42,906 nt of DNA from an uncultured Deferribacteraceae bacterium (lineage in GTDB: Bacteria > Chrysiogenota > Deferribacteres > Deferribacterales > Mucispirillaceae), in contig CAMRDM010000007.1 in assembly GCA_947041225.1 (NCBI GenBank), forward strand, positions 1 to 42,906. The letters are read 5' to 3'. Position 1 is the first letter of the stretch; every line of letters starts with the position of its first letter. A model generated the notes under the pieces. The model was not told the DNA's origin, did not search any database, and saw nothing but the letters and a program-made list of their open reading frames with translations. A program made the position numbers and the translations under genes. Below, piece after piece: positions 35,043-42,906 of this stretch.

Positions 35043-35810
35043 TTATCCAAATCTTCCAGTAACATATCTTTCAGTCAGTTCGTTATCAGGTGTCGTAAAT
35101 ATTTTATCGGTAATATTATACTCAATTAATTCACCTAGATATAGAAATGCAGTTTTATCAGATATCCTTGCAGCTTGTTGCATATTGTGTGTAACGATTA
35201 TGATCGATACAGTTGATTTAAGTTCAGAGATCAGCTCTTCAATTTTAGATGTAGATATAGGATCAAGTGCAGATGTTGGTTCATCAAAAAGTATAACAGA
35301 TGGCTCAACTGCGAGGGCACGCGCTATAACTAAACGTTGTTGTTGTCCTCCAGATAATCCGTTAGCGTTTTTATCTAATCTATCGTGAACTTCATCCCAT
35401 AGAGCAGCTTCTTTTAAAGCTTTCTCAATTCTATCTTTCTGTTCGGTTTTATTTTTTATACCTTTAAGACTTAATCCGTAAGCGATGTTTTCAGAGATGC
35501 TCATAGGAAACGGTGTAGGTTTTTGAAACACCATCCCGATCTGTTCTCTAAGTTGTGTTGCGTCAGTTTCTTTAGTCAAAATATTTTCATTATGAAAAAG
35601 CACTTCGCCTTCATATTTTATACCTTTGTAAAGATCGTGCATACGGTTAAAACATCTAAGTAGAGTTGTCTTTCCACAACCTGATGGACCTATTAATGCT
35701 ATCACCATATTCTTAGGAAATTGCATTGTGATATTTTTTACAGCTAATTTTTTACCGTAATAAAAATTTAAATCTTTTGTTTCTAAAACTATCTCATGTT
35801 CAGTTTTCAA
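35043..35810 (-). CDS. pstB: Phosphate ABC transporter ATP-binding protein
   Basis: The 255-residue ATPase of the high-affinity phosphate transporter. Walker A GPSGCGKT is at 41-48 and is followed by [11 protein letters not shown], a stretch characteristic of PstB. The Q-loop lies in [12 protein letters not shown], signature LSGGQQQR at 152-159, Walker [14 protein letters not shown] at about 172-184, and the switch histidine in [15 protein letters not shown]. Its start overlaps the pstA stop by 4 bp. Length and sequence are ordinary. Confidence 0.96.
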   Translation of the reverse strand: MKTEHEIVLETKDLNFYYGKKLAVKNITMQFPKNMVIALIGPSGCGKTTLLRCFNRMHDLYKGIKYEGEVLFHNENILTKETDATQLREQIGMVFQKPTPFPMSISENIAYGLSLKGIKNKTEQKDRIEKALKEAALWDEVHDRLDKNANGLSGGQQQRLVIARALAVEPSVILFDEPTSALDPISTSKIEELISELKSTVSIIIVTHNMQQAARISDKTAFLYLGELIEYNITDKIFTTPDNELTERYVTGRFG

Positions 35811-36652
35811 CTCTTGTACCTCCAGTTGATTAACAACTTACCTATAAGGTTAAGTATAAGTATCGCTACAGTTATAATAAGAGCGGCAGCCCACGCCATA
35901 TTTATCCAAGATGAGTAAGGCGATGATGCATATTGATATATAGATACCGTAAGTGACGGCATCGGCTTTGATAGATCAAATGATAATTGTGTGTTATTGA
36001 ATGATGTAAATAGTAGTGGTGCAGTTTCACCAGCAACTCTAGCGATAGCTAAAAGTACACCTGTGAATATCCCAGTTGCAGCACCTCTCCATACGACCTT
36101 AACTATTAGATTATTGTAGCTAGCACCGAGTGCGAATGCAGCCTCTCTTAATGTCCATGGTACAAGTTTTAACATCTCTTCAGTTGTTCTAGTAATTACA
36201 GGTAGCATGATTATCGCAAGTGCGACAGCTCCAGCGTATCCGTTATATCCACCAAGAGGTTTAACTAATATTGCGTATACAAATGTTCCAACGATGATTG
36301 ATGGCATAGATACAGATATATCAGCTAGCATAGATATAACTTTTCCGATCCTTTTATGTCTACCGTATTCAGCGAGATATGTTCCACCTAATAATCCAAG
36401 TGGTACAGCGATTAATGTTGCAACAACCGTTAAGATTATCTGTCCGATAAAAGCGTGACGTAATCCACCTTTAACATCATCAAGTATTGGAGGTGTTTGA
36501 TCGACTGTAAAAAGCTCTATATTTATAGATGCAAACCCTTTAGATATAAGATCGTAAAGTATAAATCCTAGAAAGAATAAACCTATCCCAGTTGCTACGA
36601 GTGAGAGAGATAGAATAACTATATTTTTTATTTTTCTTAGTTTATAATTCAT
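35807..36652 (-). CDS. pstA: Phosphate ABC transporter permease PstA
   Basis: The 281-residue inner-membrane permease subunit of the Pst system. It has six predicted membrane segments and the binding-protein-dependent transport (EAA) loop at [21 protein letters not shown], with GTYLAEYG and [11 protein letters not shown] as typical PstA stretches. The start chosen is ATG 36652, which overlaps the pstC stop by 11 bp and has GAGGA six bases upstream; an in-frame ATG at 36685 would overlap pstC further without need. Works as a heterodimer with PstC. Confidence 0.94.
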   Translation of the reverse strand: MNYKLRKIKNIVILSLSLVATGIGLFFLGFILYDLISKGFASINIELFTVDQTPPILDDVKGGLRHAFIGQIILTVVATLIAVPLGLLGGTYLAEYGRHKRIGKVISMLADISVSMPSIIVGTFVYAILVKPLGGYNGYAGAVALAIIMLPVITRTTEEMLKLVPWTLREAAFALGASYNNLIVKVVWRGAATGIFTGVLLAIARVAGETAPLLFTSFNNTQLSFDLSKPMPSLTVSIYQYASSPYSSWINMAWAAALIITVAILILNLIGKLLINWRYKS

Positions 36653-37586
36653 TACTAAGTCCTCTTCGAGAGTATATTTTCGCAATAGCTAATGTTATAA
36701 AGTTAGCTATAAAAAGTATGAGTGCTAATAAGAATAATGTTGATAATTGAGTACCGACTGCTTCATTGAACTCGTTTGCAAGTACAGATGTAATCGTTGT
36801 GTATGGATCAAATATAGAATTAAGTGGTCCGTGTCTATTTCCGATAACGTAAGCTATCGCCATAGTTTCTCCTAATGCTCTACCTGCTGCGATTATTATT
36901 CCACTTTGCACACCAGTCTTGCTGTACGGTAGAACTATATATCTTATCACTTCCCATTTAGTAGCGCCAAGTCCGTATGCAGACTCTTTTAATATATCTG
37001 GAGTTTGCATAAAAGTGTCTCTAGCGATCGCTGCTATGAACGGTACGACCATAATTGATAGAACGATCGATGCAGTGAATATTGATACTCCACCTGCATA
37101 TTCAGATTGAAACATCGGACCTATTACAGGTAGTAATCCGATCGTTGATGAAACAGCTTTCTGAACAGTCCCCTCAATAAGTGGAGCTAAAGTAAAAAGC
37201 CCCCACATACCGTATATAATTGATGGGATAGCAGCAAGTAGTTCAATAGCAGATGAGATTATATTACGCAAAAATGCAGGACAGATTTCAGTTATAAATA
37301 TCGCAATACCTAACGCTATCGGGATCGCAAGTAGTAACGCTCCGATAGATGTTAATATTGTTCCAGATAATGGTCTGAATGCACCGTAGATATCTTTATT
37401 GAACGACCACTCTCTAGTAAAAACAAAATCTACAAAACCGAATTTCTGTATTGCAGGAATAGATTGATAGAATAGAGAAATTATCATAGATATAATTATC
37501 ACGATAGTTAAAGAGGACGCAAAAAAGGTGAGAAACTTAAAAACGGCATTCGAGGTATTTTTTTGATTTCTTTTTTTATTTTTCAT
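36642..37586 (-). CDS. pstC: Phosphate ABC transporter permease PstC
   Basis: First gene of the pst-pho operon and partner of PstA in the membrane channel. From ATG 37586 the product has 314 residues with six membrane segments, IPSIIYGMWGLFTLAPLIEG and the EAA-type loop ILKESAYGLGATKWEVIRYI, followed by GIIIAAGRALGETMAIAYVIGN. The longer frame from 37667 would run through the PHO-box-like repeats and the -10 element, so I reject it. ATG 37595 is possible but lies in the -10 region. No good ribosome site precedes 37586, so the message may have a very short leader. No pstS lies next to it. Confidence 0.9.
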   Translation of the reverse strand: MKNKKRNQKNTSNAVFKFLTFFASSLTIVIIISMIISLFYQSIPAIQKFGFVDFVFTREWSFNKDIYGAFRPLSGTILTSIGALLLAIPIALGIAIFITEICPAFLRNIISSAIELLAAIPSIIYGMWGLFTLAPLIEGTVQKAVSSTIGLLPVIGPMFQSEYAGGVSIFTASIVLSIMVVPFIAAIARDTFMQTPDILKESAYGLGATKWEVIRYIVLPYSKTGVQSGIIIAAGRALGETMAIAYVIGNRHGPLNSIFDPYTTITSVLANEFNEAVGTQLSTLFLLALILFIANFITLAIAKIYSRRGLSNEL

Positions 37587-37595
37587 AACGTGCAT

Positions 37596-37604
37596 ATTAT
37601 CACA
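37596..37604 (-). promoter_or_regulatory. Extended -10 element of the pst promoter
   Basis: Read on the minus strand, TGTGATAAT (37604 to 37596) is an extended -10 (TGn plus GATAAT). It lies downstream of the PHO-box-like repeats with no good -35, as expected for an activator-dependent Pho promoter. Transcription would start near 37589, almost at the pstC ATG. Confidence 0.5.
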
Positions 37605-37620
37605 GTTAATCGCAATTAAA

Positions 37621-37653
37621 ATGTTATGGCGATGTAAGAGAAATGTAAAATTA
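37621..37653 (-). promoter_or_regulatory. Triple PHO-box-like direct repeat (PhoB sites)
   Basis: On the minus strand the hexamers TTACAT, TTACAT and TAACAT occur exactly 11 bp apart (their plus-strand complements start at 37643, 37632 and 37621). Eleven-bp direct repeats with a central ACA are the hallmark of PhoB boxes in E. coli and relatives. They sit between pstC (minus) and moeA (plus), just upstream of the pst -10 element and just outside the moeA -35. Confidence 0.7.
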
Positions 37654-37656
37654 TTT

Positions 37657-37685
37657 TTGATTAGCAATAAGAGTGCAATTATGAT
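37657..37685 (+). promoter_or_regulatory. Probable sigma-70 promoter of moeA
   Basis: TTGATT (37657-37662) and TATGAT (37680-37685) are spaced by 17 bp. Transcription would start near 37692, about 50 bp before moeA. The PHO-box-like repeats end four bases before the -35, so PhoB binding could affect this promoter too. Confidence 0.55.
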
Positions 37686-37742
37686 ATTCTGAGTGTTAAT
37701 TATTATATGTTAAAATTTAGTTTTTAAATATACGAGGGTAAT

Positions 37743-38966
37743 ATGGCATTAAAATTTACTGAAGCATTAGATATTATTTTAAATAAATTAGATAAAGGAA
37801 GTTATGAGAAAGTATCGGTATATGAATCTCTAGGGAGAGTTGTAGCAGATAAAGTTTTCTCAACAAGATCTCTACCACCACTTGATAACTCTGCTATGGA
37901 TGGCTACGCTATAATTCATTCTGATATAAAAAAGTATCCGATGAAACTTGATGTTGTAGGCAATATAGCAGCAGGAAGCAGTATCGATGGATTAAAGTTA
38001 GAGACGGGTAAAGCGTTTAGAATTATGACAGGTGCTTTTATACCTAATGGAGCTGATACAGTTATTCCTCATGAGTTAACTGATAACGGTAAAGAGGTTG
38101 TAACTCTTAATGATGAGATCAAAGCTGGTTCAAATATTCGTAATGCAGGAACGGATATCAAGATCGGTGATGAGATAGATTTTATAGGTGAGATGGTTAC
38201 AGCATACCATATCGCAAGATTTGTATCTGCTGGGATATTTTATATATCTGTTTACCGTAAAATAAATATAGCTGTAATATCAACAGGAGATGAGATAGCT
38301 GATCTATCAGATTATAGCTCTCCACTGAAAACATTTGACTCAAACGGTGTTGGTATAAAACAGTTGCTTCCTAACTCTTTATGTAATGTTGATTACTTAG
38401 GAGTTGTTGAAGATAATCTTGAAAAACTTTTAACAGTTTTTAAAAGTGCAGAGAAGTACGATATGATCGTAACATCTGCAGGTATATCGGTTGGTGATTT
38501 TGATCTATTGCATGAGGTTGCAGATACTTTAAAAATAGAGTGGTTATTTAATAATATTAATCAGAAACCGGGACAACATTTTGCGTTCGGATATTATAAC
38601 TCTACGCCGATTTTTGCAACACCGGGTAATCCAGTATCGGCACTGTTCTGTACATATTTATATGTGTTGTCAGGTGTTAGAAAGATGAGTGGAGTATCTA
38701 ACTTCTATCCTAAAGCAGTTAAGGCAAGACTTACTAAAGAGATAATTAAGAAGAAAGGCAGAACAGAGTTTGAACGAGTTATAGTATCAGTTGATGAAGA
38801 GGGTTTAATTGTAACACCGTTAACTAATCAAGAATCGTATAAAATATCTAGTTTAACGACAGGTAATGCGTTTGCACTTTTTGGACCAGATTTAATAGGT
38901 GATATAAAAGTTGGAACGATTATAGATTGTTATATATACAATTCGGATAAACTATTTTATGTATAA
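37743..38966 (+). CDS. moeA: Molybdopterin molybdenumtransferase
   Basis: Inserts molybdenum into adenylated molybdopterin, the last step of Mo-cofactor synthesis. The 407-residue protein has the N-terminal LPPLDNSAMDGYAI motif, IMTGAFIPNGADTVIPHE, the central ISTGDEIADL and TSAGISVGDFDLLHEV of the MoCF-binding domain, PIFATPGNPVSALF, and a C-terminal beta domain. A GAGGG site is four bases before the ATG. The gene overlaps mobA by 8 bp. It is transcribed away from the pst operon. Confidence 0.94.
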   Translation: MALKFTEALDIILNKLDKGSYEKVSVYESLGRVVADKVFSTRSLPPLDNSAMDGYAIIHSDIKKYPMKLDVVGNIAAGSSIDGLKLETGKAFRIMTGAFIPNGADTVIPHELTDNGKEVVTLNDEIKAGSNIRNAGTDIKIGDEIDFIGEMVTAYHIARFVSAGIFYISVYRKINIAVISTGDEIADLSDYSSPLKTFDSNGVGIKQLLPNSLCNVDYLGVVEDNLEKLLTVFKSAEKYDMIVTSAGISVGDFDLLHEVADTLKIEWLFNNINQKPGQHFAFGYYNSTPIFATPGNPVSALFCTYLYVLSGVRKMSGVSNFYPKAVKARLTKEIIKKKGRTEFERVIVSVDEEGLIVTPLTNQESYKISSLTTGNAFALFGPDLIGDIKVGTIIDCYIYNSDKLFYV

Positions 38967-39567
38967 AGATCTATCAGTTGCGATCCTCTCAGGAGGTAAG
39001 GGCAGACGTTTTGGAGCAGATAAAACATTGACGATGTTGAGAGATAAACCGTTGTACTCTTACCCGTTATCGTTTGCACAGAAAATATCAGATGATGTAA
39101 TGTTTATCTCACGAGATAAAGATAAGTATAAACCGTTTGAAAATAATGTTAGATATCTTGAAGATGATTATGAAAATCAATCAGCACTTGCAGGTGTGTT
39201 AACTGCACTTGATAGAGCGAAGCACGATAAGATACTTATGATCGCAGCCGACATGCCATTTGTTAATAGTAAGGTTGTAGATATATTGATGAACTCATTA
39301 GATAGGTTTGATATAGCGACACCTGTAATAGATGATAAACTTATGCCGTTGATATCTATCTATAATAAAAATGTAAAAGAGATATTTTTAAATTTTTACA
39401 ATAATAAAATCTATAGACTGAATGATGTTTTCAGTGAGCTAAATTACTGTGCAGTTTATGAGAGTATTTTTATAAGTGCAGGAGTTACAAACGAACAGTT
39501 TATAAATATTAATAGAGAGGAAGATCTAGAGGTTGCTGAAACTTTTTTTGATAAACTGTTTAAATAG
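38959..39567 (+). CDS. mobA: Molybdenum cofactor guanylyltransferase
   Basis: Attaches GMP to molybdenum cofactor to make the bis-MGD form used by DMSO-reductase-family enzymes such as formate dehydrogenase and nitrate reductase. The 202 residues form one nucleotidyltransferase domain: ILSGGKGRRFGADKTL (NTP-binding loop and lysine, about 10-24), LAGVLTALDRA, the metal site IAADMPFV with Asp98, and a substrate-binding C-terminal half. It overlaps moeA by 8 bp with an internal AGGAGG-like site. A tandem repeat begins at its stop codon. Confidence 0.9.
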   Translation: MYKDLSVAILSGGKGRRFGADKTLTMLRDKPLYSYPLSFAQKISDDVMFISRDKDKYKPFENNVRYLEDDYENQSALAGVLTALDRAKHDKILMIAADMPFVNSKVVDILMNSLDRFDIATPVIDDKLMPLISIYNKNVKEIFLNFYNNKIYRLNDVFSELNYCAVYESIFISAGVTNEQFININREEDLEVAETFFDKLFK

Positions 39568-39650
39568 ATGAGTTGTGAAGTTTGAGTTATGATAGATGAG
39601 TTATGATAGATGAGTTATGATAGATGAGTATGATAGATGAGTATGATAGA
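39567..39650 (+). repeat. 14/13-bp tandem repeat abutting a start codon
   Basis: Four 14-bp units begin at 39567, 39581, 39595 and 39609, close to gatgagttatgata. Two 13-bp units (gatgagtatgata) follow at 39623 and 39636. A seventh truncated unit supplies the ATG (39650) of the next gene. The array fills the whole gap between mobA and the CobS-like gene. Confidence 0.88.
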
Positions 39651-40453
39651 TGATAAATAGATTTATAATATCGTTGGTAGAACTGTTTTCAAAAGTTCAA
39701 TTGTTGTTATCTAAAAAAGGAGTACTGTTAAAACTTTCTTACGATTACAGATATCTAACTCTTCCTATTCAAGGTTTAATAATCGGTTTATCTTTATTTT
39801 TATGGTATTTTGTTGCAATTAAAATAAACTCATCAGCGTTACTATTTTCAGTTATAGCATTTGCTATCCCTATTATTTTAACAAGAAATATTTATATAGA
39901 TAACTTTCTACACACGTTATATGCTGTATTTTCATTACCGATATCCTCATCAAACGATCATAGATTACAGAAACTTATAGAAGCTAAAACCGATTATTCA
40001 AGAGCTGGAACAGTATGTGGAGTGATCTATACGTTCTTATATCTGTTTATATTTTTAGAGTTTTATAAATCAGAAAACACTCCGACTATACTAATTTTAA
40101 CGCCGATAATTTCAAGACTAATAGGACTATTGCTAGTTGTTACTATAAAAGTATCTGAACAAATTACTGAATATAGAAGTCTATATGTTATGTTGTTAAA
40201 GCATAAGGTAAGTAGATTGGTTTTGATTTCTGTAACATATATATTCTTACTCTCAATATTTATCTACATCTTTTACGGCTTTATATCAATGATCGTTATC
40301 TATATCTTTATAGCAATAATTTATTTTATTTTTAAGATATTTACTAAAAGATTATTTGGTAGCGTAACAGATGATACGTTAGGATTTTGTATTTTATTAA
40401 CTGAACCTATAATATTTATTACTACTATGTTGTTGATTACAGTGCATATATAA
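39650..40453 (+). CDS. Divergent CobS-like membrane protein
   Basis: A 267-residue protein with about seven hydrophobic segments. It resembles adenosylcobinamide-GDP ribazoletransferase (CobS): RYLTLPIQGLIIGLSLFLWY, then LTRNIYIDNFLHTLYA in the place of the CobS motif TGGLHLDGLADTADG, LIEAKTDYSRAGTVCG in the place of IMKDSRIGAFG, and a late FGSVTDDTLGF for GGxTGDxLGA. A CobC-like phosphatase gene two places downstream supports cobalamin assembly. However, only one aspartate (D84) of the metal-binding DGxxD motif is kept. The start is the only good one, yet it has no clear ribosome site and abuts a tandem repeat. Confidence 0.6.
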   Translation: MINRFIISLVELFSKVQLLLSKKGVLLKLSYDYRYLTLPIQGLIIGLSLFLWYFVAIKINSSALLFSVIAFAIPIILTRNIYIDNFLHTLYAVFSLPISSSNDHRLQKLIEAKTDYSRAGTVCGVIYTFLYLFIFLEFYKSENTPTILILTPIISRLIGLLLVVTIKVSEQITEYRSLYVMLLKHKVSRLVLISVTYIFLLSIFIYIFYGFISMIVIYIFIAIIYFIFKIFTKRLFGSVTDDTLGFCILLTEPIIFITTMLLITVHI

Positions 40454-40490
40454 AACAGAAAAGTTAAGTTCTGTAGAAGGAGAGTTAAGA

Positions 40491-40853
40491 GTGGAAGATT
40501 TACAAAAACAGTTAGCTGATTGGCATGATAGAGATAATCACGAACAGATTATAGATACAATTGAAAACCTAAGAGAAGATGAGTTGACAAGTGAGCTGAT
40601 CGGAATATTAGCTGTAGCATATAATAATATAGGTGATCATGAATCACTAAGTAGATCGATTGAGTTACTATATTCATTAGAGAAAGAGTTATCAAAAGAT
40701 TGTCAATGGAACTACAGGATAGGTTTTGCACTTTACTATTTAGATAGCGACGGTGAAGCATTAATACACTTCAAAAGAGTTTTGGCTCTTGATCCAGATA
40801 ATGAACAAGTAAAATATTTTATAGGGGAGATTGAAGCAAACCTTGAAGATTAG
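40491..40853 (+). CDS. Small TPR-repeat protein
   Basis: A 120-residue soluble helical protein starting with GTG, with AAGGAGA about nine bases upstream. Its helix pairs fit tetratricopeptide repeats: LIGILAVAYNNIGDHESLSR at about 35-55 and WNYRIGFALYYLDSDGEALI followed by HFKRVLALDPDNEQVKYFIG at about 73-113. The LALDPDN turn is typical. TPR proteins scaffold protein contacts; no partner is evident. It sits between the two cobalamin-like genes but has no known role in that pathway. Confidence 0.75.
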   Translation: MEDLQKQLADWHDRDNHEQIIDTIENLREDELTSELIGILAVAYNNIGDHESLSRSIELLYSLEKELSKDCQWNYRIGFALYYLDSDGEALIHFKRVLALDPDNEQVKYFIGEIEANLED

Positions 40854-40872
40854 GATTAAGAAGTTATAGATT

Positions 40873-40894
40873 GATAATTATAGTTATAATTATC
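40873..40894. terminator. Perfect AT inverted repeat after the TPR gene
   Basis: gataattata (40873-40882) and tataattatc (40885-40894) are exact inverted copies separated by two bases, 19 bp beyond the TPR stop. It is nearly all A and T, so a weak terminator, or an operator for the next gene, are both possible. Confidence 0.4.
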
Positions 40895-40996
40895 ATTTAT
40901 TACTCTTAGGTACTTTAATAATTTCTATTTTCATGTTATTATTTATCAGAAGTATATAGAGTATAATCTATCAGATTTTATAGAAGGAGGGTTACC

Positions 40997-41584
40997 ATTT
41001 TAAGTTACAATATATATTTGATAAGACATGGATTAACTCTTTGGAATAAAGAGAGAAGATATTTAGGATCGACTGATCTATCGTTAACAGAGGATGGTAA
41101 GCAAGAGTTAGTCTCTTTATGGACAGATAAAGATATCAGTTTTAGTAAACTATATGTAAGCCCTATGAGACGCTGTATTGAAACGGTTGCAACTATATTT
41201 CCAGATGTGTCATACACTGTATTAGATGAGTTGAAAGAACGTGATTTCGGTATTTTTGAAGGTAAGAGTTATGATGAACTTAAAGATACAGAAGTGTATA
41301 AAACTTTTATCAACTCAGAAGATAGAGAGATAGTAGGTGGAGAGAGTAGGGAAGATTTATTCAATCGCATAAAAGGTTGCCTAGATATTATCATTGCAGA
41401 TTTGAGCAGTAGCAATATAGAGAATATCGCAATTGTTACACACGGTGGAGTTATCATGCACATGCTCGCAAAATATCATAAAGGTAACGGCACGATTTAT
41501 GAGTACTCGGTTGAAAACGGTAAAGGTTATTTAGTTAAATTTTTCCCAGAAACAATGGAAATACAGGTTATTGAAAGGATATAA
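40997..41584 (+). CDS. cobC: Histidine phosphatase, alpha-ribazole phosphatase (CobC)-like
   Basis: A phosphoglycerate-mutase-fold phosphatase, probably removing the 5' phosphate of alpha-ribazole or cobalamin phosphate. The catalytic motif is YLIRHGLTLWNKERRYLGST, with later YVSPMRRCIETVATIF, DELKERDFGIFEGKSYDEL and IAIVTHGGVIMHML, the second active-site histidine. The first strand of the fold must include residues before a TTG at 41018, yet no ATG, GTG or TTG lies in frame at a ribosome site. AGGAGG at 40985-40990 is followed six bases later by ATT (40997), giving a 195-residue protein. I infer a rare AUU start. The CobS-like neighbour favours the CobC assignment over a general phosphatase. 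Confidence 0.78.
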   Translation: MLSYNIYLIRHGLTLWNKERRYLGSTDLSLTEDGKQELVSLWTDKDISFSKLYVSPMRRCIETVATIFPDVSYTVLDELKERDFGIFEGKSYDELKDTEVYKTFINSEDREIVGGESREDLFNRIKGCLDIIIADLSSSNIENIAIVTHGGVIMHMLAKYHKGNGTIYEYSVENGKGYLVKFFPETMEIQVIERI

Positions 41585-41825
41585 ACGATTTCAGTTTCTC
41601 AGTTAGTTCGCGTTAAAAGAGATTAATATGATTTGTTTATAATAGTTTTAAGTAGAGAGTTGTTACTATATAATCTTAAAAGATTAATTTTCTTAGTTGT
41701 TAAATTTGTTATAAATATATATTGCAATATTGATGTATCAGAAGAGCGATCTCGGAATTTCAAACCATATAAATTAATATTGTAAAGCTTGGCATACTAT
41801 ATACTTGAATGTTTGGTATTTGATA

Positions 41826-42906
41826 TGTTTGCACCCTCGCCAACTATAACACCTTTGCAACCTATAACACGCTCGCAACCTATAACCTCATCGTAATCTA
41901 TAATACCATCGCAACCTATAACACGCTCGCAACTTATAACACCCTCGCAACTTATAACACGCTCGCAACTTATAACACCCTCGCAACTTATAACACCCTT
42001 GCAACCTATAACACGCTTGCAATTTATAACACGCTCGCAACCTATAACACTCTCGCAACTTATAACACCCTCGCAACCTGTAACACCCTTGCAATCTATA
42101 ACACGCTCGCAACCTGTAACACCCTCGCCAACTATAACACGCTCGTAACCTGTAACACGCTCGCAACCTATAACACGCTCGTAACTTATAACACCATCTC
42201 AACCTATAACACGCTCGCAACCTGTAACACTCTCGCAATCTATAACCCCATCGTAATCTATAACACCATCTCAACCTATAACACCCTTGCAACTTATAAC
42301 ATGCTCGCAATCTGTAACACTCTCGCAATCTATAACCTCATCGTAATCTATAACACCCTCGCCAACTATAACACGCTCGCAACTTATAACACCCTCAGAA
42401 CGGATAGAACGCTCGCTACAGATAACGCGTTCAGAACCTATAACACCCTTGCAACTTATAACACGCTCGCAATCTATAACACGCTCGCAATCTATAACCC
42501 CATCGTAATCTATAACACCCTCGCAACCTATAACACGCTCGCAACCTGTAACACCCTTGCAACCTGTAACACCCTTGCAACTTATAACACGCTCGCAACC
42601 TATAACACCCTCGCCAACTATAACCCCATCGCAATCTATAACCCCATCGTAATCTATAACACGCTCGCAACCTGTAACACCACTCGTAATCTATAACACC
42701 CTCTCAACCTATAACACGCTCGCAACCTATAACACGCTCGCAACCTATAACACGCTCGTAACTTATAACACCCTCTCAACCTATAACACGCTCGCAACCT
42801 ATAACACGCTCGTAACCTATAACACGCTCGCAACCTGTAACACCACTCGCAACCTATAACACGCTCGCAACCTGTAACACTCTCGCAACTTATAACACGC
42901 TCGCAA
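41826..42906. repeat. 18-bp tandem repeat array of about 60 units
   Basis: From 41826 to the window end nearly every 18 bp repeats a unit close to gctcgcaacctataacac, with substitutions at a few favoured positions and variants such as ccccatcgtaatctataac recurring. Two 19-bp units (near 42681 and 42841, containing caccactcg) and one more diverged patch (about 42384-42436) break the regularity. The plus strand is almost free of G outside the gc steps, unlike flanking DNA. As 18 is a multiple of three, long chance frames with six-residue periodicity (CYRLRA, LATYNT) arise on both strands. It reaches the edge, so total length is unknown. Confidence 0.95.

Noticed and set aside
37587..37667. Twenty-seven-residue N-terminal extension of PstC
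   Set aside because: It would translate through the PHO-box-like repeats and the -10 element.
41888..42696. Open frames on both strands with six-residue repeats (CYRLRA-type minus, LATYNT-type plus)
   Set aside because: They follow automatically from an 18-bp repeat unit, overlap each other, have no ribosome sites, and are broken by the 19-bp units. Treated as repeat DNA, not genes.

Overview
The window is AT-rich (roughly 30% GC by eye) bacterial DNA using the standard code. A TolC-like outer-membrane channel with an RND pump, and relatives of type VI secretion (T6SS) immunity proteins, point to a Gram-negative. The lactate genes (glycolate/lactate oxidase pair GlcD/GlcF-like, LutC, a fused LutB-LutA and an LldP permease) resemble in content the arrangement known from Desulfovibrio. 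An anaerobic, possibly host-associated organism fits. A low-GC Deferribacterota such as a Mucispirillum-like bacterium is a guess only; no rRNA or tRNA is present to settle it.

Layout. (1) 1-1804: a 25-bp tandem repeat, a hairpin, and aspA on the minus strand. (2) 2362-10968: a block of small soluble proteins of about 90-230 residues. Most have their own ribosome binding site and are on the plus strand. Several match families known from bacterial toxin-immunity arrays (DUF4275, DUF6678-like, SF0329, DUF3916, DUF2185/Imm33, GAD-like/Tdi1). They are mixed with unrecognised genes, broken remnants and an endonuclease V. No complete toxin is visible, so I read this as an orphan immunity island. 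(3) 11102-12940: a membrane-anchored MutS-like ATPase. (4) 13487-23374: a DASS/SLC13 anion transporter, then the lactate-oxidation genes and lactate permease, closed by a strong terminator. (5) 23440-23780: two kinds of tandem repeat. (6) 24016-29120: a tripartite RND efflux operon with a very short adaptor and a pump lacking the usual proton-relay residues. (7) 29156-31779: an isochorismatase-like hydrolase, an M20 amidohydrolase and an NTF2-like protein. (8) 37586-31913, minus strand: pstC-pstA-pstB-phoU-phoB-phoR behind three PHO-box-like direct repeats at 11-bp spacing; no pstS is in the window. (9) 37743-41584: moeA-mobA, then a CobS-like membrane protein, a TPR protein and a CobC-like phosphatase that seems to begin with an AUU codon. 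(10) 41826 to the window end: about 60 copies of an 18-bp tandem repeat.

The metabolic genes support lactate uptake and oxidation, aspartate/fumarate interconversion, phosphate uptake with its two-component control, molybdenum cofactor synthesis and late cobalamin assembly. The points most worth a second look are the immunity island with its unknown members, the RND pump without its relay aspartates, the triple PHO box, the ATT start, and the unusual number of minisatellites (six clearly tandem arrays, several of which touch gene ends or start codons).
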